A stretch of 64,000 nucleotides of DNA, from positions 622,464 through 686,463 of the forward strand of contig BCIV01000005.1 of assembly GCA_001600055.1 (NCBI GenBank), given 5' to 3'. The notes under the pieces are model-generated. The model saw only the letters and a list, made by a program, of their open reading frames with translations, was not told where the DNA came from and searched no databases. The stretch comes from Filobasidium wieringae (Eukaryota; Basidiomycota; Tremellomycetes; Filobasidiales; Filobasidiaceae). The translations under genes and the position numbers were made by a program. Each line of letters begins with the position of its first letter. Position 1 is the first letter of the stretch. This document shows positions 23,314 to 34,624 of this stretch, piece after piece.

Positions 23314-23949
23314 ATGTTTGCAACAGCAGTCGCCCACCAATTCCAGAGAAGAACGCTACTTCGAGTAGCTGGCCCGGGCCTGACAGGTATCTACCGAAGG
23401 TATGGATCGAACGCTGACCCTGAAGTCAATCTGAGGTATCTAAGTGATGATCCAGGCGGTTTAGGAGGGTGACTGGGTGTTTTTTCGCGCTTGAAAAAGG
23501 GAAGAGTTGCGGTATGTGATGTATAGGACAGGAGTCGTTTTTCTGCTTGATGGTTCTTCCCGAGGATTTTACTGGTCACCTCCTAATTCTCTTCCCTCTC
23601 CTCAGTGAATGCCTAATTGTACAGTAAGATAGCGTATTGATCTAGTGCACAAGGGGAAATAAAAATGGACCTTGTGAATGACCCAAACGAGTAACAATTC
23701 CCCTCACAAGTTGTCCTGAGACTGTGAGTTGACCATTCCACTTGACCTTCGCTCCTAAACATCTCGAGGTGTATCAAAGCAGAGCATCGCGTACCGCAGG
23801 CAACTTCACCTGTTCAGTGAAGCTCGTACCATCGCTGAGGCAGATCGTCTCTTATTATCAGGGAATCAAATTCCTACATCGGAGGAGAAAGAAGATTTGA
23901 CTTCCTGGACGCGACTTGAAGAACATATCGATCGTAACCTCAAGACATA
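23314..23949 (+). CDS. Putative small mitochondrial protein, exons partly unresolved
   Basis: I do not recognise the family. The ATG at 23314 opens an Arg-rich, acid-free N-terminus (MFATAVAHQFQRRTLLRVAG) like a mitochondrial targeting sequence, followed by DPEVNLRYLSDDPGGLGG and a stop unless spliced. A second convincing open stretch near 23781-23949 follows a good acceptor (GTGAGT at 23724, CTAAAC branch-like site, CAG). It reads SIAYRRQLHLFSEARTIAEA, then RLLLSGNQIPTSEEKEDLTS and ends EEHIDRNLKT. I infer one gene with one or two small middle exons whose borders I could not fix. Alternatively the first exon alone could be a short ORF. It is divergent from the LisH-WD40 gene with only 9 bases between start codons. 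Confidence 0.42.
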
Positions 23950-24053
23950 AATAGACGACATCGCATTCCGCTCATAGCGCTTGCATTCGAGACCTCAATC
24001 CTCTTCCCTCAGGGCCGCAGTAGCTTCGAATCGGATACCAAGAAACCCCCAAC

Positions 24054-25499
24054 ATGCCTCAATACTCCTTCCTCCCTTTCCTCCAGCCATTCCCCATTGG
24101 CACCCGGATCCTAACCGGACTACTCGTCGCCCTATCCTTACTGAACGTTTTGGCAACCGGCCTCTACTCTCAGTCTAAACCAGGTCAAACAACGCAACAG
24201 AGTGATGTACCATGGCTGGTACTCGTACCGGGACGAGCTTTGCCTTGGTATATTTGGACCTTTTTGACTGCCGGTTTTGTCGAAACTAAGCCTCTCGAGG
24301 TACGCTATGCCTATGCAAGCACGCCAAACGGCTCTCGTGCTAATCCCGATATCCGTTGTCTTGATGATCGGTAGTTCCTCCTCTCCTTCATCTCCCTCCC
24401 CCTTGCGTCCCGATACCTAGAACGCGTGTGGGGAACCAAAGAACTCCTCCGATTCTGCGCAGTCGTACTCGTTGCGAGCAACATCATCGGATTTGGACTG
24501 TCCTGGTTGGAATTTTTCGTTCTTGGAAAGGCTGATATGTTCTTGTACGTGTCTCCCGACTGTTTTTTTGTGGAGAAGCAAGGGGAGGAAATGCTTATAT
24601 TTTGGTGTGATTAGGTACGGAGAGCCCGTTCGAGGAACCACCGGATTGCTGTGCGGTTTCCTCGTCGCTTTCACCCAACTCATTCCTGAGCACCAAGTTC
24701 AGCTTTTGGGACGACTCCGTATGCGGGTCAAGGTGAGCCATTCTTGATTTCCAGCTTAGTTTTACGGAAGCTGATGGTCGTGTGACAAAATAGCACTTGC
24801 CCGGGATCTTCCTCTTGGCTAGTAATGTCTTGACCGTAGTTCACACTATGTTCCCATGGATGTTGATCCAGTTCGGATTCATCGTTGGTAAGCTATTCCT
24901 CGACCGGAGCTAGCCAATTTCCTCGTCGGAAGCTAATCTACGCCCGATCTTGCAGCTTGGTGGTACCTCAGGTTCTTCCAGCCCCATGCGGATGGTGACT
25001 TCAGGGGTGACCGAAGCGAGACTTTCGCTTTCGTACATTGGTTCCCTCCTCCCGTCCGGTATGTCTTCATGTCTCGAAGAACTAGACCTTGTATGACTGA
25101 TAATTTCCCGGTTATAGAGGAGTCATCGGATACGTAGGAAACATCGTTTTTAACCTCGCTGTTAAATTTAAGGTAGTCCAGCCTTGGGACGCATCGCCAG
25201 GTGCCTACTCTATGCTTCCTGGACCAGGATCTGGCGGAAGTGGAGGTGCTGCTACTCGAGCTGAGGCTGAACGACGAAGGTGAGTATTCCGAGATGTTAC
25301 AATCCTTATAGCATGAGCTAATTGAGTAAATCACAGAGCACTCGCCCTCAAAGCTCTTGATGCCAGAGTAACGTCAAGCCCAGCTGCTCCCCCTGTCGCA
25401 ACAAGCACTTCAGCTACACCAGCATCTTCGACGATAGAAGCAGATGACAAGGTCAAGGTAGATGCCGATGTTGCACCAGTAGACAAGGCCAAAGATTAG
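24054..25499 (+). CDS. TMEM115/DUF1751 Golgi rhomboid-like membrane protein
   Basis: This is a multi-span membrane protein of the eukaryotic DUF1751 family. The human relative TMEM115 is a Golgi rhomboid-fold pseudoprotease linked to retrograde traffic; a similar role here is inferred. The start at 24054 reads MPQYSFLPFLQPFPIGTRIL, then several hydrophobic spans (TGLLVALSLLNVLATGLYS; FCAVVLVASNIIGFGLSWL; GTTGLLCGFLVAFTQL; NVLTVVHTMFPWMLIQFGFI). The family block FRGDRSETFAFVHWFPPPV is present, followed by a hydrophilic Ala/Glu/Lys-rich tail ending at 25499. No rhomboid Ser-His catalytic pair is evident in GTTGLLCG, which agrees with a pseudoprotease. Several introns of about 50-70 bases split the gene. 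It runs tail-to-tail with HD1. Confidence 0.87.
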
Positions 25500-25770
25500 G
25501 AGTTTGTTGAGAAGCAGCAAAACGCCGGTGGAGAGGTGGGACGATAGCCTCTTTGTTACGATACAACAGCGCAAACATCTTTTCGACTTTGGCATATGAC
25601 GATTTCATGATTTCCTGCAGATAGCTTGATTGTTTGGTTGAAGGAGAACAATGCGTTCTCAGAGCTTCTTTCGCAAGTAAGCGGTGAGAAGTGTACCGAG
25701 CGCATAAGTGGGTGTCAGAAGAGTACAAAAGAAACTGATACAACAAAAGGACGGAAGCAAATAAGGGATC
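25500..25770. other. Convergent 3' interval
   Basis: 271 bases lie between the stops of the TMEM115-like gene (plus) and HD1 (minus). It probably holds both 3' UTRs. Nothing else was recognised. Confidence 0.45.
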
Positions 25771-27093
25771 CTAACTGAAACGGGCAACCTTTGCTGTGCG
25801 CCCACTCGCATCCAAGTTTTCGGCCTGGCTTTGTGTCCTCTTCCGTAATACGTCCTGGCGGTTCAGTACTGGCTCGAAAGAGTATTGTTGTGGGGGACCG
25901 CCGAAGGACACGGGTAGGCCATATTGTCCCCCTTCTACCACACATTGATGGTGGAAGGGAGGCGGATAGAACGGTTGAAAGACCGGCTCTTCCTGGACCG
26001 CGGCAGATATATCGGAGATCGTTGAACCGCAAGAGGAGCTCGAGAAAGATCTCTGGGGATGTGTTGACCAGCCATGGTTCGTGGCTGGCAACTCGTTTGG
26101 GATTCCCAGATCATCCGAACCCAGTTCGAAGAACTCTCCATCTATATCTATCGGTGTGTTATCTGTCTTATGTCGGAAGATAGAATGTTCTCGATGAGAT
26201 ATGATTTTGCGACGTTTCTCGTGGTTTGGAGGGGATACGATTTCGTCTGTTGATGGCATCCGGCTTTGATTGTCTATAGTGTCTCCCCGAACAACCTGAG
26301 AATGGAATTCGTCAAGACGAGGCAAAAATCTGTACATAAAAAGGGCTTACATCTGTTAGCCATTCTCCAACTCCCCCCCGAGCTCTTCCTAAAGCGTAAT
26401 CAACCATATCTTCGATCTTCTGTCTGGTCTCCCTGTCTTGCTCGGTTCCATCGAAGCAACCCTGAATGAGATGCTTGTAGGCCACCCTATTTCCATCCGC
26501 TAATCCCTGCAGATGAGTGTTCCAGCCTGAACGTCGGCGCATGTTGCTGAACCATCCATTGATATTGGACATAGACATGCCATTTATTCGCTGCAATTCC
26601 CTGCGGACTGATAAGGAAGGGAATGGGTGAACCAAGTTCTCGTAGAACCAGGTACGCATCGGACACGACTGGTTTTGATTTTGACTAGGTCGGAGACGGG
26701 AATGACCAGAGAAGTCAGAATGGGTACTCCTCTTCAATTCGTTTTGTTCTGTATCGATCAGTAAGAATGTGTCAGCCTGTGTTCTTGATTCTGTAGCTAG
26801 TGTGACCCACGATCGTATGTCGCAAGTTTGACTGCGTTCTCGGCTTCTTTGTAGCATTCCTCAAGGAGCATGCCACAATCTAAGACCGTCCTGGCCAGCA
26901 GGTTATGATTGTGACTTAATGCATGAATCACCTCTAGATTCTTTGCTTGTAACCTTCCGGAAGTTACATGCGCCTCGATTGTATGCCAATTCTGAGCTAG
27001 TTTCTCAGCGACTTCGACGGAATGAAGTGCATCGAGTTGTTGATCAACCATTGTGCGCAGGAGGACGTCTATAGTAGCAGCGTCTGAAGACAT
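25771..27093 (-). CDS. HD1: HD1 homeodomain mating-type transcription factor (SXI1-like)
   Basis: This is a homeodomain protein of about 401 residues in three exons. The N-terminal part (1-94) is helical and would carry partner-discriminating surfaces, as in other basidiomycete HD proteins. The homeodomain (about 110-170) is TALE-like: TWFYENLVHPFPSLSVRREL, then INGMSMSNINGWFSNMRRRS. The HPFPS segment corresponds to the TALE three-residue loop, and helix 3 carries WFSNMRRR, close to the TALE WFxNxRRR. A basic cluster (HEKRRK) downstream may be an NLS. The C-terminus is Ser/Pro/Gln-rich and ends at 25771. The start at 27093 faces HD2 across 524 bases. HD1 products heterodimerise with HD2 from a compatible mate to trigger sexual development; that function follows from the family and the pairing. 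Confidence 0.88.
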
Positions 27094-27617
27094 TTTGAAT
27101 CGATTGTTGTGTCCAGGTTCGTGATCCGGAATTGCAATGAAGGGAGATGATTTGTCTGTATCAGCAAGTTTTGATTAATGGGCAAGTGGCCTGCTGCAAA
27201 GGGTGATGCGTGAAAGAGTAGTGCGATTGATCCATTGACTCGATAGACTGACAAGTGTTACTATTGTAGCTACTGTTAGAACATTAGAATATATTGAAAT
27301 CGATAAGGGTAGCAGACCGAGCTAACTAACTACTCTCCACTGTCCTCTGGCTGCTGCGCGAACAAAAGAGGTTTGAACAAAGCGCGTACATATTCGGCAA
27401 AGAACAATAAGTACAACAGTACAATAATGACGAGAGCGAGACAATGGTTAGGAACTTCAGTAATTTCAGTAACTAGTAGTACTGTGTAAAGCTAGTAGTA
27501 AAGCTAGTAACGATCTCAGAGCTCTCTACAGAATTAGTTGGATTTTAAGACGTGAAATCCTCCGGCCAAAGGTGACCACGCTGAACGCTTATACTGGAGC
27601 TACGACATCTTGTGATC
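27094..27617. promoter_or_regulatory. Shared HD1/HD2 intergenic promoter
   Basis: The 524 bases between the two homeodomain start codons hold both promoters. Near the HD2 side are three CTAGTA motifs at 27473, 27492 and 27504, embedded in partly repeated sequence. In basidiomycetes this interval and the flanking N-terminal coding ends are usually the most variable between mating types. The role of the repeat is unknown. Confidence 0.55.
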
Positions 27618-30190
27618 ATGTCGTCCCAATCGCCGCAAGAACGCCGACAACGCATAGAAGACTGGAAGACCATACGAAATATAGCGGAGAGCTTTTCAGC
27701 GATGTCGGTAGAAGTAGGCTCGTACGAACCGGATACCAATGATATACAGTCACATTTACGTTTGTCGTCTCCAGAGGAGGCTCGTGGAGCTTTCCAGGAA
27801 ATGTTAGGGGACACCCCATTACCGAAGCAATCCCTCGACATCATGTTACGACGGCGTCAGGTTCTATTCAACCAGGTTCAATCCGCATACCTTTCGACAT
27901 CAAGTCGTACGCAAGATCTGCCAGGATGTAAAGGCCAATCACAAACAGATGGCATCAGGAAGGGTCTGGAGCGATGGTTTCTCGACGCGGAACAGGATAT
28001 TATGGCCGCCATCATACGTGCTATGGAGGACATCCATCAGGTCAAGTCGAACGTAAGTTTAAGTGTGCCCCCTACTTGTAAACACGTTAGTCCTTGCTTA
28101 TTTCTTTCCTGGAACCTTGCAGTCTACCGGTCGTCAGAGCGATTCGTCTTCCATCCTAATACAAGCCTTTGCAGCTAATGCCTCTCCCAATGATAAAGAG
28201 AGAGAAACTCTAGCTCGAGCGTGTGGCATGAGCTACAAACAGGTTACAACATGGGTCAGCCTAATTTCGGATCGTCATACTTCTTCTAGACCTCAGTTGA
28301 CAAGTATATGCCCAGTTTCAAAACCGAAGGCAACGAGCTAAGAGCCGAATCTTGCAACAAAACGTAATCGTGCTGTCCAGCTCGCCGAATCCCGAGGGAA
28401 ATCCGCAACCTACCTTGCCAATTTGCAGGCCTCTACCAAGAAAGAACAAAAAAGCAATCCGCCAGAACGATCACTTCTCGGAGTCAAAGGGGGTTGACAA
28501 GCCAAGTGACGCGATGATATCTGAAACGCGAAATACAAGCCTTTTGTTCCGTCCGGAAGCGCAATGTGCGCCTTCATCTGACGCGCTCGTCTTTACTGCC
28601 GGACCTAAGTCTTGGCGGATGCCGGGCGAGAAATCGACTACTTCAACCTCACAAGCGGTCTCGATATCGGCCTCTAACCAGAATGTGGGAGTTGACTGTA
28701 CCCTGCAGCGGAAACATATGCCCTTACCGCCTCTTACTGCGGCCTCCACTTTTTCTCTTGCTTCGAGCACTCCATTTGGGTCACGACCCTTTGCTATTGC
28801 GCCTTCGCTGCCACCTCTTACAATTACCCCGAGACTGATGCCTGATGGTGCAGCTCGTGGAGTAACGACTGGAGGACGAAAAATACGATCGTTACCGAAG
28901 ACGAAGGCAAAGCCAAAGCCAAAGGGTATCGCGATGCCTGCTGAACGATCATCCCTATCGCATGGAGTCCCAACCCTTTCGACCGATCATAGGCTACTCA
29001 CCTCGCAACCCTTACCAACGAACTCATATACGTCGAACCATGAGCAGTATGTTTTGAGAGTACCGAGCTTGACTAGAAGCGTTTCGTCCGCTTCCAATTC
29101 GACCGAGGAGTCAGATGCTAGTTCTGACGACCGGGAAGCGCCTAGCTTTTCCCATGGACCTCAACATAGCAGTCAGGGTATTTCATCATACCCTCATACA
29201 GTACTCGTACCCCTAAGCAGAGAACGAGGTACTGCTCAGTGGACAGCGAGTTCGGGAACAGGGTTCGCAACTCCCATGCACTCCAAATGGGAAGCGTCTT
29301 CAGGTCATGAGCACGATCGAACACCGACACAGCAACGGTTCAACCAACAAGCAACTTACTCTTCTCCCACGGCCCATTACCAAACAAGTCGTTTCGGATC
29401 CTCGACCTATTTGATACCTCAGCGAGATGCCTATCAGCTGATGACGAGCCAGGCTGGATCGCAATTCTGGGTTGCCACCAGCGATTTGGTTCCGACCGCG
29501 ACCAACCCACCTCAAACCATCCATCGTCACAGTAACGAGCAGGAGCTTAGGGTTGTTTCCAACAGCTTACCAATGATATCTCAAGAAGTCGACGAGACCA
29601 AACAGTTTTTAACGTCAGTGACCAGCCAATCGTCCGATAGCACACCTTCACCTTACCTAGAAGGTGGCGGAGAGCTAAACGCGTACATCGTGAATGAAGC
29701 TCTTGAGCGATTGTCAAGGGAGACAAGTTTACTACAGGCGGACGGGTATTCTTTCTCGTTTGATGAGATATCCGATTTATCTGGAAAAGAGAACTTGATG
29801 GACGTGTTCACGTTGAAGGATATGGAAGCGCTTCTGAGCTTGAGTGCTACCCCTGAGCCGGCTCCGGGACGCAATGTCAGCCCGGGATCAGATATCACCG
29901 TCGCATTACCGGGCCTCAGCTCATCGGAATCTTCTCCTAATACGACTCACATAATCACTCCGCAAACCTCCAGTATGGACAAGGGAAAGAACAAGGAAGG
30001 ATCACCGGATCAAAACCCGGAACAGGTCGCGACAGTCAAAACCGAGTCCGTAAACGAAGACGCATGGGTGACACCTGAGTCTACCACATTGGACAGTTTC
30101 TTTACTGGTGCCGAGTGGGAATGGGGGTTGTTGCCGTTCAACATGCCTGGTGTTGATGAGGTGTTCACGTTGTGTACGGAGAGTGTTTAG
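27618..30190 (+). CDS. HD2: HD2 homeodomain mating-type transcription factor (SXI2-like)
   Basis: This is a large homeodomain protein of about 813 residues in three exons. Exon 1 (27618-28052) encodes a helical N-terminal region expected to mediate HD1 recognition. The homeodomain spans both introns: ILIQAFAANASPNDKERETL, then ARACGMSYKQVTTW, and after a short intron ending CCCAG, FQNRRQRAKSR. WFQNRRQRAK is the canonical typical-class helix 3, without a TALE insertion, so this is the HD2 partner. The long C-terminal half is Ser/Thr/Pro-rich with basic patches (RPLPRKNKKAIR) and ends in an acidic and aromatic segment (WEWGLLPFNMPGVDEVFTLC) that could activate transcription. The ATG at 27618 is the first good start in the frame. 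Neighbours are HD1 (divergent) and LYS1 downstream. Confidence 0.9.
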
Positions 30191-30574
30191 CGAGTTATGG
30201 AAAAGGTGAGCGATTGCCCATGTGAGCGAGCCCAGTCAGGTGATCAGAAGCTGACGAACACTCAGGTGACTTTTGTAGACATATACCCTAACTAGGAGGA
30301 TAGCCTAAGGTCTTGAACATGTATCCTGCCTGCTCGTACCCTATTGTAAATATACACCTTGTGTGCCGTTCGAATATGCTTGTATCGATGACTGCCGAAC
30401 CAGATTACGTCAGCATAATTTATGAGTGTTTTCGGGCGAGGTTGGCGCTAAGCGATTTCGAGTCATTGCATCCAGCGAGCGGAAATGATCAAAAGCTCGT
30501 TGAGATATGGAATGAGCAATTGAATGTTCAGCCCTTCAAAGTTGAACCTACTCAAAAGACACTTATCTTACAAA
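30191..30574. other. Intergenic, HD2 3' end and LYS1 promoter
   Basis: 384 bases between two plus-strand genes. No TATA box or other element was recognised with confidence. Confidence 0.4.
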
Positions 30575-32156
<1,582 letters not shown>

Positions 32157-32444
32157 GAAGGCGAGCGATAAGGGTTCAATTGTCAATCTTGCGTGACCAT
32201 GAAAGGATATACTCAAATACAACAATTCGTCATGTGATACTTTTTCGCCGCACATTTACGCGATGCAACGTCGAGTTTCCTTTGTCACACTACAGCGTTT
32301 CGTGTCGATTCAATCTGATCTTTTAGGTATAAGTAGCAAGACTTATGATGTCAAGTCAAGGCAAGCAGTTGTATATCTATCGGTCTAACCACAACGGTTC
32401 AGCTACAATCGCTCGTTTTCTATCTCAGTCAAGCAAATCCAACA

Positions 32445-32627
32445 ATGCCATCTAGCATAAACTCTGACAAACCCAGCAGTACGGCTCCGTCGGCCAAGAC
32501 CGGTAGTACCACCCCGAGTTTCACTACCACATTGGGTAGCGCTCAAGGGTTGAGTACCATTTCCCTCGGCATGTTGGCCAAGCTCGGCCCAAGCTCAGGC
32601 CCAAGCCCAAGCCCAAAGAAAAAATGA
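32445..32627 (+). CDS. Possible small Ser/Thr/Pro-rich protein
   Basis: This single-exon ORF of 60 codons is preceded by a favourable start context (atccaacaATGCCA). The product begins MPSSINSDKPSSTAPSAKTG and ends SGPSPSPKKK. It is compositionally simple, has no domain, and has no signal peptide. The last codons are encoded by a GGCCCAAGC-type repeat. It could be a small gene, an exon of a larger one, or a chance ORF. I assign no function. Confidence 0.3.
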   Translation: MPSSINSDKPSSTAPSAKTGSTTPSFTTTLGSAQGLSTISLGMLAKLGPSSGPSPSPKKK

Positions 32628-32848
32628 GGTGATAGACGATTGCAACGACATGTCTCGCAGTATAAAGAGCCAGGAGGCGATCAGATGTATATACGTTGAT
32701 GACCATGACATACAGGAGATTCGACATTGCTTCAGAATTCCGTCTCCTGGGTAATAGAACTAAGCTTGTATAGCTTGTATAATGTACCGATCTATGCAAG
32801 TCTCTTTTAGTGTGGCTTAGTAGCGTTCGAAATTGTAGGTTGTTGCCA

Positions 32849-33519
32849 TTACGAGCACATAGTGACTTGTGACAGCAGAACGGTTGCAACTCTCTTCCGC
32901 CAATCTCCCATGTTTCTGCACGAAAACTCATATTCCTTGGCCTGTGAGCCCTTGAGCGTAGTGCATCGGCTCCGGGCGCCAGGAAGTACTCACAATCACG
33001 GAAAGTAGACGAAAGTTGTGTACACATCTCCATATTGTAGATGCCCTTGAGCCTGATAGAATAGTCTCGATGCAGACAGCGCTCATGCGCATCCCCAAGC
33101 CTATATCATGCTGTTTAGATCTACAAGAGTTCGAAGAAGCTGTTGAATAACTGAGCAATTGCTCGATATCCATATAGCCATGAACGTGCCAGTCTGGTTA
33201 TTCTCGACCGTCTGTGCGAAGAGCGACTTGAAACTTCCGCTTCTCGGTGTCAATGGACGATTAGAAGAACCGAGTTGCGCTCCTTCGCGACTCTCGTCAT
33301 TCACATCGATTCCGCGCCTCCTAGCGCCGTCTCGACTATGGCAAAAACGGACCCAGGCGCGCTGGGATGTGACATGGACCTATGTGAAGGATTTGGCTCT
33401 CCACGTTTTAGGAGAAGCGCCATTACCGTGTCCGTGCCGTCAGGGGTTCCCGCCGGAGGATGCACAGCAGGGGGGGGGGAAGGGGGTAAATCGATTTCAC
33501 GCTGGGAGCTCTGATCCAT
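32849..33519 (-). CDS. Unknown split gene, partly spliced model
   Basis: Coding-like sequence on the minus strand runs through three frames. From the ATG at 33519 it reads MDQSSQREIDLPPSPPPAVH. A 47-base intron (GTAATG to CACATAG, with CTAAAAC inside) joins it in phase to VHVTSQRAWVRFCHSRDG and on to ESREGAQLGSSNRPLTPRSG. A third block, RMSAVCIETILSGSRASTIW, is joined by a textbook 52-base intron (GTGAGT to CACAG) to AKEYEFSCRNMGDWRKRVAT, stopping at 32849. I could not find a good junction between blocks two and three. It may be a real gene with an unusual splice, a frameshifted remnant, or two genes. No domain was recognised. Confidence 0.33.
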
Positions 33520-34403
33520 GAATATCGCGAGTCGGGTTGTTATGCTTGTCAGCTCGATCAAGGGGTAGCATAAGCAAGTGATAGGCTCTATTCTCCGAAG
33601 ACACCTGATGCACCTGATTTGTCTACGTCCTAGTCCTTACTCTGTTTCAGCTGGCTGTTCAATCAAAACTTTCTCGTCCTAGCACCTCATCAATCGACTG
33701 CCGACCGTATACGAGCGTCACAGTCACAGCGCTAGAATCGAAAATCAGTCAATCAGGGATTCTCGGTCAGTTGAAACGCATCATTTTGGCTTGGCTTCGA
33801 ACGATTGGTCAACGAGGGATCCCAGAGAAAGGGCAAAACATCGCCTGTCGGCCTGTCATCCTATCTGTGCTTGTGTTCAGAGTGAAGCTGCGATTCGCTT
33901 GTTTTGATCAAAAACGACGATCGGATTCGAGGAACAAAGAACCGAGAATACCGGACAAACGAGACGAGAAACCTTGCGCCGAAACTCAAATCACGCTTGA
34001 TAGATCTGGCATCGGTACTGACCAAACAACATCCTCTCCTTCTCTCTCTCCTCTTTTTCCTGAATCGGCAACCAACCCTACCAGCAGTCATCCTACCAGT
34101 TGGAATCGCCAGTACCTCTCGTTCACACGGTTGACCGCGCTTTTAGACCTCGACTGTGGAGCACGGACCACCTTTACCTTCTTTTGATCGCTTACACCGC
34201 CGGACCCCGCTCACGTTTCCATCAAATCGACTTTGACCTTTTTACGACATCAGCTTTCAAGTGATCCGGGCATCGACTGTTTTGCATCGCTCGAAGCTCT
34301 CTTTTACACTCTTCATACAACTCTTGTCTATCGATTAGTCAAGAAACGACCAAGCTAGAGTAGTGGCTGCTGCTACGCCAAGCCTTCCAGATCTCTTGCT
34401 CTG
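33520..34403. other. Upstream region and 5' leader of KRE6/SKN1
   Basis: This contains the promoter of the glucan-synthesis gene and probably part of its untranslated first exon, which ends at the donor at 34404. Pyrimidine-rich stretches occur near 34035-34060. No coding frame here looks convincing. Confidence 0.4.
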
Positions 34404-34622
34404 GTGAGTTATCAGTGTTTTACCGAGAGGGGAAAAGCGACGCTGCCTGCCAAGGGCGGGTCTGTTTCTTTTACCCCGCTGTTTATTCCAAGCTCATACA
34501 ACTCCGTTCCCCCTTTTCGCTCTCCCTCGACGCGACAGGTAACAAACAACAGTCCCATCAGCCACCGCACGTCCCTTTTCAACTTGAACCACAACATCGC
34601 ACAACCACCTTTCCCTTTTCAG
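34404..34622 (+). other. Leader intron in KRE6/SKN1 5' UTR
   Basis: A strong donor (CTG|GTGAGT at 34404) and a pyrimidine-rich acceptor (TTTCCCTTTTCAG at 34622) bracket 219 bases ending two bases before the ATG at 34625. It is much longer than the coding introns in the window. Confidence 0.6.
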
Positions 34623-34624
34623 TA

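Noticed and set aside
25791..26183. Plus-strand ORF antisense to HD1
   Set aside because: It is explained as the complement of the HD1 C-terminal exon; composition is Arg/Pro-rich without recognisable motifs.
32524..33033. Long minus-strand ORF overlapping the small plus-strand ORF
   Set aside because: It runs through what looks like a good intron (GTGAGT to CACAG) and only its first part overlaps plausible coding; the spliced frame reads better.
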